Made by a program: the position numbers and the translations under genes
Shown here: positions 43,378 through 52,423 of the stretch, in pieces
How positions within the stretch are numbered: position 1 is the stretch's first letter
Layout of the letters: each line of letters opens with the position of its first letter
Assembly (NCBI RefSeq): GCF_025823185.1
Contig: NZ_JACKVK010000008.1
Coordinates: forward strand, 1,104,312-1,168,311
Direction: 5' to 3'
Origin: Mycobacterium yunnanensis
GTDB taxonomy: Bacteria > Actinomycetota > Actinomycetes > Mycobacteriales > Mycobacteriaceae
DNA: 64,000 bases
Notes under the pieces: generated by a model
What the model was told of the DNA's origin: nothing
Database searches by the model: none
What the model saw: only the letters and a program-made list of their open reading frames with translations

Positions 43378-44589
43378 ATGGCATTCAGCTTGGATCTGAC
43401 CGAGGAACAACTCGACCTGCAGAAGTGGGTGCACGGCTTCGCCGCCGACGTGCTGCGTCCGGCCGCGGCCGAATGGGATGAGCGCGAAGAGCTGCCGTGG
43501 CCGGTGCTCGAGGAAGCCGCCAAGATTGGCCTGTACGGCTGGGAGGCCCTCAACCAGTTCTTCGCCGATCCCACCGGGCTGCTGATGTGTCTGGTCGCCG
43601 AGGAGCTGTTCTGGGGTGATGCCGGTGCGGCCATGGTGATCTTCGGGACCAACCTCGCCCTTGGCGGCCTGCTGTCGGCGGCGACCCCCGAGCAGTTCGC
43701 CGAGTGGGGCCCGCAGTGCATCGGTGATGCGGCCAACCCGAAGCTCGGGGCGTTCTGCGTGTCCGAGCCCGACGCCGGATCCGACGTCTCCAATCTGCGT
43801 ACGCGGGCCCGCTACGACGAAGCCACCGACGAGTGGGTGCTCAACGGGCAGAAGGCGTGGATCACCAACGGGGGAGTGGCCGCGGTGCACGTGGTGGTCG
43901 CTTCGGTCGACCCCGAACTCAAGTCGCGCGGCCAGGCCACCTTCGTGATCCCCGAGGGCACCCCAGGCTTGGTCGCCAATCGCAAGATCCTCAAGCTGGG
44001 GCTGCGCTCCTCGCACACCGCCGACGTCTTCCTCGACGAGGTGCGGGTGCCCGGCCGGTGCCTGCTGGGCGGCAAGGACCGGCTCGACGAGCGGCTGGCT
44101 CGCGCGCGGGAGGGCAGCCGCACCGGGACCCAAAACGCGATGGCCACCTTCGAACTCACCCGGCCCATCGTGGGGGCCCAAGCGCTGGGCATCGCCCGCG
44201 CGGCCTACGAGTACGCGCTGGACTACGCCAAGGGGCGGCACGCCTTCGGGCGGCCCATCGTCGACAACCAGGCCATCGCCTTCGCTTTGGCCGACATGCG
44301 CACCGAGATCGACGCGGCACGTCTGCTGGTGTGGCGCGCGGCCTGGATGGCGGCCAGCGGCAAGACATTCGAGGCCGGCGAGGGGTCGATGTCGAAGCTG
44401 AAGGCCAGCGAGGTGGCCGTCTGGGCGACCGAACGGGCCGTGCAGATCCTCGGCGGAGCCGGCTACAGCCGCGAACACCCCGTCGAGCGGTGGTTCCGAG
44501 ACGCCAAGATCTACACGATCTTCGAAGGCACGTCCGAGATTCAGCGCCTCGTCATCTCCCGGGCCATCTCCGGAACGAAGATCCGCTGA
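43378..44589 (+). CDS. Acyl-CoA dehydrogenase
   Basis: A 403-residue flavoenzyme of the ACAD family. FAD/substrate-binding signatures are FCVSEPDAGSDVSNLRTRA, KAWITNGGVA, and the C-terminal QILGGAGYSREHPVERWFRD followed by KIYTIFEGTSEIQRLVISR, which carries the catalytic glutamate (FEGTSE). It catalyses alpha,beta-dehydrogenation of an acyl-CoA. Together with a SnoaL-like protein and an F420-type oxidoreductase it suggests breakdown of a cyclic or branched hydrophobic compound rather than plain beta-oxidation; that is inference from context. Confidence 0.9.
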   Translation: MAFSLDLTEEQLDLQKWVHGFAADVLRPAAAEWDEREELPWPVLEEAAKIGLYGWEALNQFFADPTGLLMCLVAEELFWGDAGAAMVIFGTNLALGGLLSAATPEQFAEWGPQCIGDAANPKLGAFCVSEPDAGSDVSNLRTRARYDEATDEWVLNGQKAWITNGGVAAVHVVVASVDPELKSRGQATFVIPEGTPGLVANRKILKLGLRSSHTADVFLDEVRVPGRCLLGGKDRLDERLARAREGSRTGTQNAMATFELTRPIVGAQALGIARAAYEYALDYAKGRHAFGRPIVDNQAIAFALADMRTEIDAARLLVWRAAWMAASGKTFEAGEGSMSKLKASEVAVWATERAVQILGGAGYSREHPVERWFRDAKIYTIFEGTSEIQRLVISRAISGTKIR

Positions 44590-44651
44590 ATGGGCGACGT
44601 CATTCGGCACGAAGCTACGATGACCGCGGGGTCCGATCGGAAGGATGCGGA

Positions 44652-45689
44652 ATGCGCATAGGCTTGGGTATCAACTACGCCGGCGGTTTCAAGGAAGTCG
44701 CCGCGGAAGTCGCGGATCTCGAACGCGCCGGGCTGGACATCGTCTTCGTTCCGGAGGCCTACTCCTTCGACGCGGTGAGCGCGCTGGGTTACCTTGCGGC
44801 CAAGACCGATCGCATCCAACTGGCGTCGGGCATCCTGCAGCTCTACACCCGCACTCCCACCCTGACGGCCATGACCGCCGCCGGGCTGGACTACGTCTCC
44901 GACGGCCGCTACATCCTCGGCCTGGGTGCGTCGGGACCTCAGGTGATCGAAGGTTTTCACGGGGTGCCCTACGACGCCCCGATCGGACGCACCAGGGAGG
45001 TCGTCGAGATCTGCCGGGCGGTGTGGCGCCGCGAGCGGCTGCAGTACGACGGCAAGTACTACCAAATTCCGTTGCCCGCCGAGCGGGGCACTGGGCTGGG
45101 CAAGTCGCTCAAGCTCATCAATCACCCGGTCCGCGAACGCATTCCGGTACTCCTCGCGGCGCTGGGACCCAAGAACGTCGAACTGGCCGCCGAGATCGCC
45201 GAAGGGTGGCAGCCCATCTTCTTCTTGCCGGAGAAGGCGGAACAGGTGTGGGGCGAGCCGTTGGCCGCGGGCAAGGCCAAGCGCGATGGCGCGCTGGGCG
45301 ACCTGGAGGTGTTCGCCGGGCCGCCACTGGCCATCGGAGACGACGTCGACGGCCTGCGGGAGTGGGTCAAGCCCCACCTCGCGCTCTACATCGGCGGGAT
45401 GGGCGCCAAGGGCAAGAACTTCTATCACACGCTGGCCGTCAAATACGGCTACGCCGCAGAGGCCGACCGCATCCAGGAGCTGTACCTGGCCGGTGAGAAG
45501 GAGCTGGCCGCCAAGGCCGTACCGGATGCGCTGGTGCGCGACGTGTCCCTGATCGGTTCGGCGGGCTTCGTGAAGGAGCGTGTCGCGGCATTCCGCGAGG
45601 CCGGTGTCACCGTCTTGAACGTCGTCCCTCTGGCTGGCACCGCCGACGAACGCGTGAAGCTGATCGAGCAGCTGCGCTCACTCTGCTGA
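44652..45689 (+). CDS. LLM-class F420-dependent oxidoreductase (Rv3520c-like)
   Basis: A 345-residue luciferase-like TIM-barrel protein: MRIGLGINYAGGFKEVAAEVADLERAGLDIVFVPEAYSFDAV (in part), LASGILQLYTRTPTLTAMTAA and GRYILGLGASGPQVIEGFHG, the usual F420 phosphate-binding region. Resembles the Rv3520c group in mycobacteria, using deazaflavin F420. The substrate is unknown. It lies 62 bases after the acyl-CoA dehydrogenase, with GGAAGGA upstream of the ATG. Confidence 0.85.
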   Translation: MRIGLGINYAGGFKEVAAEVADLERAGLDIVFVPEAYSFDAVSALGYLAAKTDRIQLASGILQLYTRTPTLTAMTAAGLDYVSDGRYILGLGASGPQVIEGFHGVPYDAPIGRTREVVEICRAVWRRERLQYDGKYYQIPLPAERGTGLGKSLKLINHPVRERIPVLLAALGPKNVELAAEIAEGWQPIFFLPEKAEQVWGEPLAAGKAKRDGALGDLEVFAGPPLAIGDDVDGLREWVKPHLALYIGGMGAKGKNFYHTLAVKYGYAAEADRIQELYLAGEKELAAKAVPDALVRDVSLIGSAGFVKERVAAFREAGVTVLNVVPLAGTADERVKLIEQLRSLC

Positions 45690-45718
45690 GCCTGGTCGCC
45701 GCCGCCGGTGCCTTCCGC

Positions 45719-46603
45719 TCACAGCGCCAGGCCGCGGAGCACCTCGAGCGCACGCTCCACCGCGGGCGGCGCCGCGTCTCCAAGATGAGCGGCCACCAGG
45801 TCCACGCCGAGCGTTGCCGGCTCCAGCGGTCGATAGGTGACCCCGGCGACGTCGAGATCGGCCGTTGGCGCGGGCACCACCGCAATGCCGAGGCCCGCGG
45901 CGACCAGCGTGACCAAGGTCGACGTCTCCGAGACCTCTTGTCGGATCTGGGGAACGAACCCGGCGTCGGCGCACATCGCCGTCAGCAGGCGGCCCATCAC
46001 CGATCTGTCCTGACCGGCGTGGGCGATGACGTCCTCGGCGCGCAGGTCGTCGACCCGCAGGGTGTCCCGTGAGGCCAGCCGGTGGGCCGACGGCACGGCG
46101 ACCATGAGGCGGTCTCGGCGAACGTGCTCGGTCCGGATGGCGGGGTCGTCCACGGGTGGTCGCAACAGGGCGATGTCGACGTCGCGGTTGCGCAGCGCGT
46201 CGAGCTGGGCGGGAGCGAGCATCTCGCCGCGAATGCTGATCTCCACCTGCGGCAGCTGTTCGCGCAGCGCCCGGACCAGGCGGGGCAGAACCGAATACGT
46301 CGCCGAACCCACGCATCCGATCCAGAGGTGACCCTCCAATCCCTGCGCCACACGCCTCGCCTGGTGGCCTGCGTCGTCGACGGCGTCGAGTATCGCGATC
46401 GTCCGGCGCAGGTACGCCTCGCCGGCTCGGGTCAGCTCGACCCGACGCGTGCTCCGGGTGAGCAGGCTGACGCCAAGCTCGCGCTCGAGCTGTCGAACCT
46501 GTTGCGACAGCGGGGGTTGCGCAATGTGCAGCCGCTCGGCGGCGCGTCCGAAGTGCAGTTCCTCGGCGACCGCCCGGAAGTAACGAAGGTGCCGCAGCTC
46601 CAC
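45719..46603 (-). CDS. LysR-family transcriptional regulator
   Basis: A 294-residue LTTR. The N-terminal HTH is MELRHLRYFRAVAEELHFGRAAERLHIAQPPLSQQVRQLERELG (in part), followed by a periplasmic-binding-like effector domain with GLGIAVVPA. It resembles CatR/PcaQ-type regulators of aromatic catabolism. It is divergent from a 3-oxoacid CoA-transferase pair, and an AGTATT/AATACT dyad lies in the 76-bp gap, so it probably activates those genes in response to a pathway metabolite. Confidence 0.88.
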   Translation of the reverse strand: MELRHLRYFRAVAEELHFGRAAERLHIAQPPLSQQVRQLERELGVSLLTRSTRRVELTRAGEAYLRRTIAILDAVDDAGHQARRVAQGLEGHLWIGCVGSATYSVLPRLVRALREQLPQVEISIRGEMLAPAQLDALRNRDVDIALLRPPVDDPAIRTEHVRRDRLMVAVPSAHRLASRDTLRVDDLRAEDVIAHAGQDRSVMGRLLTAMCADAGFVPQIRQEVSETSTLVTLVAAGLGIAVVPAPTADLDVAGVTYRPLEPATLGVDLVAAHLGDAAPPAVERALEVLRGLAL

Positions 46604-46639
46604 GATTGAAACACCCTGACTATCAATGGACCAGATACG

Positions 46640-46655
46640 AGTATTTCAGAATACT
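46640..46655. promoter_or_regulatory. LysR binding site candidate
   Basis: AGTATT, four bases, AATACT: a perfect dyad matching the T-N11-A rule of LysR boxes, midway between the divergent lysR and CoA-transferase starts. A second ATAC/GTAT pair overlaps its left side. Confidence 0.55.
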
Positions 46656-46679
46656 TATCCAGGGACCTATGGTCGAGGT

Positions 46680-47375
46680 ATGAGCCGCACGACGATCCAC
46701 TCCGAGCCCGCCGAGGCCGTCGCAGGCATCGCCGACGGTGCCACGATCCTGGTGGGCGGATTCGGCATGGCGGGGATGCCCACGACCCTGGTCGACGCGC
46801 TGATCCAGCAGGGAGCCACCGGCCTCACCATCGTCAGCAACAACGCCGGCAACGGCGACACCGGGCTGGCCGCCCTCCTCGCCGCCGGGCGGGTCGCCAA
46901 GGTCATCTGCTCGTTTCCCCGCCAGGCGGACTCCTACGTCTTCGACGAGCTGTACCGCGCAGGCAAGGTCGACCTCGAAGTGGTGCCGCAGGGCAACCTC
47001 GCCGAGCGCATGCGCGCCGCGGGGGCCGGCATCGGAGCCTTCTTCTGCCCGACCGCCGTGGGCACTCCACTGGCCCAGGGCAAGGAGACCCGGACCATCG
47101 ACGGCCGGGACTACGTGCTGGAGTACCCGATCCGCGGTGACGTCGCCCTGATCGGCGCATGGAAGGCCGACACCGTCGGAAACCTTCTGTACCGCAAGAC
47201 CGCTCGCAACTTCGGACCCGTGATGGCCACCGCCGCCGCGCTGACGATCGTTCAGGTCGCCTGCGTCGTCGACGCCGGTGCGATCGATCCCGAGACGGTG
47301 GTGACGCCGGGCATCTACGTCGACCGGGTACTGAACCTCTCCGCCATGTCGGACGCCACGAAGGAGGCCTCGTGA
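46680..47375 (+). CDS. scoA: 3-oxoacid CoA-transferase subunit A
   Basis: A 231-residue family I CoA-transferase alpha subunit, starting MSRTTIHSEPAEAVAGI. The glycine-rich CoA site is ILVGGFGMAGMPTTLVDAL, and SNNAGNGDTGLAALLAAG is conserved. It transfers CoA from succinyl-CoA to acetoacetate (SCOT) or 3-oxoadipate (PcaI); the sequence does not decide between them. The LysR neighbour favours an aromatic or keto-acid pathway. An in-frame ATG at 46626 would extend it through the operator and is rejected. Overlaps subunit B by four bases. Confidence 0.88.
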   Translation: MSRTTIHSEPAEAVAGIADGATILVGGFGMAGMPTTLVDALIQQGATGLTIVSNNAGNGDTGLAALLAAGRVAKVICSFPRQADSYVFDELYRAGKVDLEVVPQGNLAERMRAAGAGIGAFFCPTAVGTPLAQGKETRTIDGRDYVLEYPIRGDVALIGAWKADTVGNLLYRKTARNFGPVMATAAALTIVQVACVVDAGAIDPETVVTPGIYVDRVLNLSAMSDATKEAS

Positions 47376-48052
47376 CCACTGCATTCGACGTCACCGTCGA
47401 ACACCTCGACCGCGGCCCACTGGACCGCGACGAACTCGCGGCCATGGTGGCCAGCGGCATTCCCCCCGGCTCCTACGTCAACCTGGGCATCGGGCAACCG
47501 ACCACCGTGGCCGATCACCTCGACCCCGACGCCGGCATCGTATTGCACACCGAGAACGGCATGCTCGGCATGGGCGGTCGGGCCTTCGGCGACGACGTCG
47601 ACGCCGACCTGACCAACGCCGGGAAGATCCCCGTCACCGAAACGCCTGGCGCATCGTACTTCCACCATGCCGACTCCTTCGCGATGATGCGCGGAGGCCA
47701 CCTCGACGTCTGCGTGCTCGGGGCGTTCCAGGTCAGCCGCCATGGCGATCTCGCGAACTGGCACACCGGGGCGCCGGACGCCATTCCCGCCGTCGGAGGT
47801 GCGATGGACCTGGCGATCGGCGCCAAGCGCGTCTACGTCATGATGAACCTCTTCGCCAAGGACGGCACCGCCAAGCTCGTTCCGCAGTGCACCTACCCGC
47901 TGACCGGGCTGCGCTGCGTCAGCCGGGTGTACACGGAGGTCGCCACCTTCGACATCGACTCGGCCGCAGGCGAAGTCCATGTCCTGCAGACCTTCGGCAT
48001 CTCCGTCTCGGCGTTGTCCGAACGCGTCGAAATCGAACTGACGTCGCGGTAA
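47372..48052 (+). CDS. scoB: 3-oxoacid CoA-transferase subunit B
   Basis: A 226-residue beta subunit starting at the GTG inside the scoA stop. The catalytic glutamate lies in the signature HTENGMLGMG near residue 57, preceded by the CoA-site SYVNLGIGQPTTVADHL and followed by GGHLDVCVLGAFQVSRHGDLANW. With ScoA it forms the active heterotetramer. The pair is complete and intact. It ends 14 bases before the convergent SDR stop. Confidence 0.9.
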   Translation: MTTAFDVTVEHLDRGPLDRDELAAMVASGIPPGSYVNLGIGQPTTVADHLDPDAGIVLHTENGMLGMGGRAFGDDVDADLTNAGKIPVTETPGASYFHHADSFAMMRGGHLDVCVLGAFQVSRHGDLANWHTGAPDAIPAVGGAMDLAIGAKRVYVMMNLFAKDGTAKLVPQCTYPLTGLRCVSRVYTEVATFDIDSAAGEVHVLQTFGISVSALSERVEIELTSR

Positions 48053-48066
48053 CCCGCCGTCGCCGG

Positions 48067-48873
48067 TTAGCTCAGCGTGCCCTGGTAGCGCCGCATGCCC
48101 GCCAGCCAGCGCTCGTAGTCGTCGCCCTTGCGCCGGTACATGTCCAACACGGCGGGGTGCGGCAGCACCAGGAATCGGCCGTCGCGGACGGCGTCGACCG
48201 TCATGGCCGCCACTCGATCCGGGCCGATGACCTCGCCAGCAGTGGCGACCGCGGCCCCCGCCATCCTGGCCACCGGGTCGGGGGAGTCTCGGATGCCGCC
48301 CAACAGCGGCGTGTCCACGCCCATCGGGCACACGCACGACACGCCAATTCCGCTGTCGCCGTAAGTGACCGAGAGCCATTCGGCGAAGCCCACCGCGGCG
48401 TGCTTGGTCACCGAGTAGCCCGCGGCCCCCAGTTGGGTCAGCAGCCCTGCCGCCGACGCCACACTGACGAAATGGCCCTCGCCGCGCGCCACCCAGCCGG
48501 GCATCAGCGCCTTGGCCGCCCGCACGTGGGCGCGCAGGTTCACGTCGAGAACGGTGTCCCAGGCCGACTCGTCGTCACCGAGGCCAGGCGGACCCATGAT
48601 GCCCGCGTTGGCGACGAAGACGTCGACCGGTCCGAATGCGTCCGCCGCGCGGTCGATGAGCGCGGCGACGCCGTCGACCGACGCCGCGTCGCCGACCACG
48701 CCGACCGCCGAACCGCCGGCTGCGGTGATCTGGTCGACCGTGTCGCGGACGCCGTCGGCGGCGAGGTCGCCGGCCACAACGGAGGCGCCGGCCGCGGCGA
48801 ACGCGACCGAGAGTTCGCGACCGATGCCCGAACCGGCACCGGTGACGACGGCGACCGTGCCCTCGATCTGCAT
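48067..48873 (-). CDS. SDR-family oxidoreductase
   Basis: A 268-residue classical SDR starting MQIEGTVAVVTGAGSGIGREL at ATG 48873. It has VANAGIMGP in place of the usual NNAG, the catalytic Ser in VSVASAAGL, Tyr/Lys in YSVTKHAAVGFAEWL, and a C-terminal tail with LPHPAVLDMYRRKGDDYERWLAGMR. This tail is common in mycobacterial SDRs of unknown substrate. It follows htpG on the same strand by 11 bases but functional linkage is not obvious. Confidence 0.86.
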   Translation of the reverse strand: MQIEGTVAVVTGAGSGIGRELSVAFAAAGASVVAGDLAADGVRDTVDQITAAGGSAVGVVGDAASVDGVAALIDRAADAFGPVDVFVANAGIMGPPGLGDDESAWDTVLDVNLRAHVRAAKALMPGWVARGEGHFVSVASAAGLLTQLGAAGYSVTKHAAVGFAEWLSVTYGDSGIGVSCVCPMGVDTPLLGGIRDSPDPVARMAGAAVATAGEVIGPDRVAAMTVDAVRDGRFLVLPHPAVLDMYRRKGDDYERWLAGMRRYQGTLS

Positions 48874-48884
48874 GACGCGGCCGC

Positions 48885-50798
48885 TCAGACCGTGCGCGCG
48901 AGCCGGTCGGCCAGCAGTGCCGCGAACCGGGCCGGATCGTCGAGCACCCCGCCCTCGGCGAGAAGTGCCGTCCCGTACAGCAATTCGGCGGTCTCGGCCA
49001 AGCCCTCGGACTCCTCCGAGGCGGCCAGGGCGTCGCGTAGGCCGGTCACCAGGGGGTGATCCGGGTTGAGTTCGAGGATGCGCTTGCCGACCGGCACCTC
49101 CTGACCCGAGGCGCGGTACATCCGCGCCAACTGGGGAGTGATGCCGAACGCGTCGGTGATGAGGCAGGCCGGTGACGACGTCAACCGCGTCGAGAGCCGC
49201 ACCTCCTTGACATGCTCGGTCAGCGTCTCCTGCAACCAGGTCAACAGCGCGGCGAAGTCGCCACGCTGGGCGTCGTCGGAGTCGTCGTCGGAGGCGCCGA
49301 GATCCACCTCGCCCTTGGCCACCGACTGCAGCGCCTTGCCGTCGAACTCCGGCACCGATCCCACCCACACCTCGTCGACGGGATCAGTCAGCAGCAGCAC
49401 CTCGTAGCCCTTGGCCTTGAACGCCTCCAGGTGCGGTGAGCGCTCGAGGAGATGGCGCGATTCGCCGGTGGCGTAGTAGATCTGGTCTTGGCCTTCCTTC
49501 ATCCGGGAGACGTAGTCGGCGAGCGTGGTGGGCAGATCTGCGCTGAAGGTCGACGCGAACGACGACAGCCGCAGCAGGGCGTCGCGGTTGTCGGCATCGG
49601 AGATCAAGCCCTCCTTGACCACCCGGCCGAACTGCGTCCAGAAGGTCTGGTAGTCCTCGGGACGGTTGGCCTGCATCTCCTTGATGGTCGAGAGCACCTT
49701 GCGGGTGAGGCTGCGACGGATCACCTTGATCTGGCGGTCCTGCTGCAGGATTTCCCGAGACACGTTGAGCGACATGTCCTGTGCGTCGACGACGCCCTTG
49801 AGGAAGCGCAAGTACTCCGGTACCAACTCGTCGCAGTCGCCCATGATGAACACGCGCTTGACGTAGAGCTGGACGCCGGTCTGCCCGTCGCGGTTGAACA
49901 CGTCGAAGGGCGCCATCGACGGAATGAACAGCAGCGCCTGGTATTCGAAGGTGCCCTCGGCCTTCATCGCGATGACTTCGAGTGGTTCGTCCCACGCGTG
50001 GGCGATGTGCTTGTAGAACTGGGCGTACTCCTCGTCGGAGACCTCGCTCTTGGGCTTGGCCCACAGCGCCGTTCGCGAGTTGATCGTCTCGGTCTCGACC
50101 GTGACGGTGGGCTCCCCGCCGTCCTCGGCCGGCGCGGTCTTCTCGACGTCCATCCGGATCGGCCACGAGATGAAGTCGGAGTACTTCTTGACCAGTTCCC
50201 GGATCTTCCACGGAGAGGTGTAGTCGTGCAGCTCGTCGTCGGCGTCGGCGGGCTTGAGGTGCAGCGTCACCGAGGTGCCCTGCGGCGCGTCGTCGATCTC
50301 GGAGATGGTGTAGGTGCCGTCACCGCTGGATTCCCAACGCGTGGCCGACGTCTCGCCGGCCTTGCGGGTCAACAACACGACGGAATCGGCCACCATGAAC
50401 GTGGAGTAGAAGCCGATGCCGAACTGTCCGATCAGCTGCTCGGCGTCGGTGGCCTTGTCGGCCTCCCCGAGCTTCTTGCGCAGCTCGCCCGTTCCGGACT
50501 TGGCCAGGGTGCCGATCAGGTCGACCACTTCGTCGCGCGTCATGCCGATGCCGTTGTCGCGGACGGTCAGCGTGCGCGCGTCCGCGTTGGCCTCGAGCTC
50601 GACGTGCAGATCCGAGACGTCGACGTCGAGGTCCTTGTCGCGGAACGCCTCCAGGCGCAGCTTGTCGAGTGCGTCGGAGGCGTTGGATATCAGCTCCCGC
50701 AGGAAGGAGTCCTTGTTGGAGTAGATGGAGTGCACCATCAGCTGCAGCAGCTGACGGGCCTCGGCCTGGAATTCCCTCTGTTCGACGTGCTCGGTCAC
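48885..50798 (-). CDS. htpG: Molecular chaperone HtpG (Hsp90)
   Basis: A 637-residue Hsp90. The N-terminal ATPase reads QLMVHSIYSNKDSFLRELISNASDALDK, then DNGIGMTRDEV and the lid IGQFGIGFYSTFMVAD. The middle domain contains the catalytic arginine region SLNVSREILQQDRQIKVI, and a C-terminal dimerisation domain follows. It assists protein folding under stress in the cytosol. Full length and no missing motif. A 57-bp hairpin lies upstream, between its start and the pcd stop. Confidence 0.95.
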   Translation of the reverse strand: MTEHVEQREFQAEARQLLQLMVHSIYSNKDSFLRELISNASDALDKLRLEAFRDKDLDVDVSDLHVELEANADARTLTVRDNGIGMTRDEVVDLIGTLAKSGTGELRKKLGEADKATDAEQLIGQFGIGFYSTFMVADSVVLLTRKAGETSATRWESSGDGTYTISEIDDAPQGTSVTLHLKPADADDELHDYTSPWKIRELVKKYSDFISWPIRMDVEKTAPAEDGGEPTVTVETETINSRTALWAKPKSEVSDEEYAQFYKHIAHAWDEPLEVIAMKAEGTFEYQALLFIPSMAPFDVFNRDGQTGVQLYVKRVFIMGDCDELVPEYLRFLKGVVDAQDMSLNVSREILQQDRQIKVIRRSLTRKVLSTIKEMQANRPEDYQTFWTQFGRVVKEGLISDADNRDALLRLSSFASTFSADLPTTLADYVSRMKEGQDQIYYATGESRHLLERSPHLEAFKAKGYEVLLLTDPVDEVWVGSVPEFDGKALQSVAKGEVDLGASDDDSDDAQRGDFAALLTWLQETLTEHVKEVRLSTRLTSSPACLITDAFGITPQLARMYRASGQEVPVGKRILELNPDHPLVTGLRDALAASEESEGLAETAELLYGTALLAEGGVLDDPARFAALLADRLARTV

Positions 50799-50818
50799 GC
50801 CGCGATGATACCTAGCCG

Positions 50819-50875
50819 CGAACGTCGAGTTTCCGTCGCCATCGGGGGTCCGCGGCGACCGAAACTCGACGTTCG
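50819..50875. repeat. Long palindromic intergenic element (15-bp perfect arms)
   Basis: CGAACGTCGAGTTTC at 50819-50833 pairs exactly with its complement at 50861-50875. After one mismatch, five more pairs extend the stem (50835-50839 with 50855-50859). It lies between pcd and htpG on the same strand and could end pcd transcription. Same architecture as the elements at 10394 and 23880 but a different arm sequence. Confidence 0.7.
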
Positions 50876-50887
50876 ACGACGACGTGC

Positions 50888-52423
50888 CTAGCCGAAGTGC
50901 ACGCCCTGGGCCAGCGGCAGCTCGGAGCTGTAGTTGACGGTGTTGGTGGCCCGCCGCATGTAGGCCTTCCAGGAATCCGACCCCGATTCGCGGCCCCCGC
51001 CGGTCTGCTTCTCACCGCCGAACGCACCGCCGATCTCGGCCCCCGAGGTGCCGATGTTGACGTTGGCGATACCGCAGTCGGACCCGTCGGCAGCCATGAA
51101 GCGCTCGGCTTCGCGCATGTCGGTGGTGAAGATCGCCGACGAAAGGCCCTGGGGAACGGCGTTGTTGAGTTCGATGGCCTCGTCGAGGGTGTCGTAGGTC
51201 AGCACGTAGAGGATTGGTGCGAACGTCTCGTCGTGGACCACTGCGGTCTGCGACGGCATCCGCACGACCGCGGGTTCCACGTAGAACGACCCCTCACCCA
51301 GCTCGCGGCGGGCGCCACCGGTGACCACGCCACCGTCGGCGGAGGCCTTCTCCAGCGCGCCCACCATGTCGCGGTAGGAGCGTTCGTGGATGAGCGGTCC
51401 GACGAGCGTGCCGTCGGAGGACGGGTCGCCGATAGGGAGGCTGCGGTACGCCGCGGTGATGCGGTCGACCAGGGCGTCGACGACCGACGTGTGGGCGATC
51501 ACGCGGCGCAGCGTCGTGCAGCGCTGACCCGCGGTACCGGCTGCCGAGAACACGATGCCCCGCACGGCGAGGTCGAGGTCGGCCGACGGCGTGACGACGG
51601 CCGCGTTGTTGCCGCCGAGTTCCAGCAGCGACTTGCCGAAGCGCTGGGCGACGCGGGGCCCGACCTGCTGGCCCATCCGCACCGACCCGGTCGCACTGAC
51701 AAGCGCGACCCGGGGATCGTCGACGAGTTGCTCGCCGATCTCCCTGCCACCCTGGATCAGTCGCGCCACGTTCGTCGGCGCGCCGACATCGGCGGCGGCC
51801 CGCTCGATCAGCGCCTGGCAGGCGACGGCCGTCAACGGGGTGAGTTCCGAGGGCTTCCACACCACCGTGTCACCGCACACCAGGGCGACCGCGGTGTTCC
51901 ACGCCCATACCGCGACCGGGAAGTTGAAGGCGGTGATGACGCCGACGACGCCGAGCGGATGCCAGGTCTCCATCAGGCGGTGGCCCGGCCGCTCCGAGGC
52001 GATGGTGCGCCCGTACAGCTGCCGCGACAGGCCGACCGCGAACTGGCAGATGTCGATCATCTCCTGCACCTCGCCCAGGGCTTCGGAGGTGATCTTGCCC
52101 GCTTCGATGGTGACCAGGGCGCCGACGTCGGCCTCGTGCTCGACGAGCAGTTCGCCGAGCCTGGCGACCAGGGCCCCGCGCACGGGGGCGGGCGTCACCC
52201 GCCACGCCGCGAACGCCACCGCCGCGTCGGCGATGGCGGCGCCCGCCTGCTCCTGGGTGGTCTCGGTGACGGTGAACAACACGTCACCGGTCACGGGGGT
52301 GCTGGCCTGCAGGCCCGGGCCGCCCGGCTCGCCGAGCTCGACGGTGGAGCCGACGGCCTTCAGCGCGGCGCGGGCCCGGTCACGGAGCACGTCGGCGGTG
52401 GGAAGGGCGGGGGTGGAAGTCAC
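50888..52423 (-). CDS. pcd: L-piperidine-6-carboxylate dehydrogenase (aldehyde dehydrogenase family)
   Basis: A 511-residue ALDH that oxidises piperideine-6-carboxylate / aminoadipate semialdehyde to 2-aminoadipate with NAD. The glutamate is in LLELGGNNAAVV, the catalytic cysteine in GTAGQRCTTLRRVI, and the C-terminus PLAQGVHFG is typical. It matches Rv3293 by order next to Rv3292, lrpA and lat. With Lat it forms the two-step lysine-to-aminoadipate route. The start overlaps the stop of the upstream gene by four bases. Confidence 0.92.
   Translation of the reverse strand: MTSTPALPTADVLRDRARAALKAVGSTVELGEPGGPGLQASTPVTGDVLFTVTETTQEQAGAAIADAAVAFAAWRVTPAPVRGALVARLGELLVEHEADVGALVTIEAGKITSEALGEVQEMIDICQFAVGLSRQLYGRTIASERPGHRLMETWHPLGVVGVITAFNFPVAVWAWNTAVALVCGDTVVWKPSELTPLTAVACQALIERAAADVGAPTNVARLIQGGREIGEQLVDDPRVALVSATGSVRMGQQVGPRVAQRFGKSLLELGGNNAAVVTPSADLDLAVRGIVFSAAGTAGQRCTTLRRVIAHTSVVDALVDRITAAYRSLPIGDPSSDGTLVGPLIHERSYRDMVGALEKASADGGVVTGGARRELGEGSFYVEPAVVRMPSQTAVVHDETFAPILYVLTYDTLDEAIELNNAVPQGLSSAIFTTDMREAERFMAADGSDCGIANVNIGTSGAEIGGAFGGEKQTGGGRESGSDSWKAYMRRATNTVNYSSELPLAQGVHFG

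Noticed and set aside
46626..46680. A longer start for the CoA-transferase A subunit at 46626
   Set aside because: The extra 18 residues are not family-like and would be encoded by the LysR operator region; ATG 46680 aligns with the normal N-terminus.
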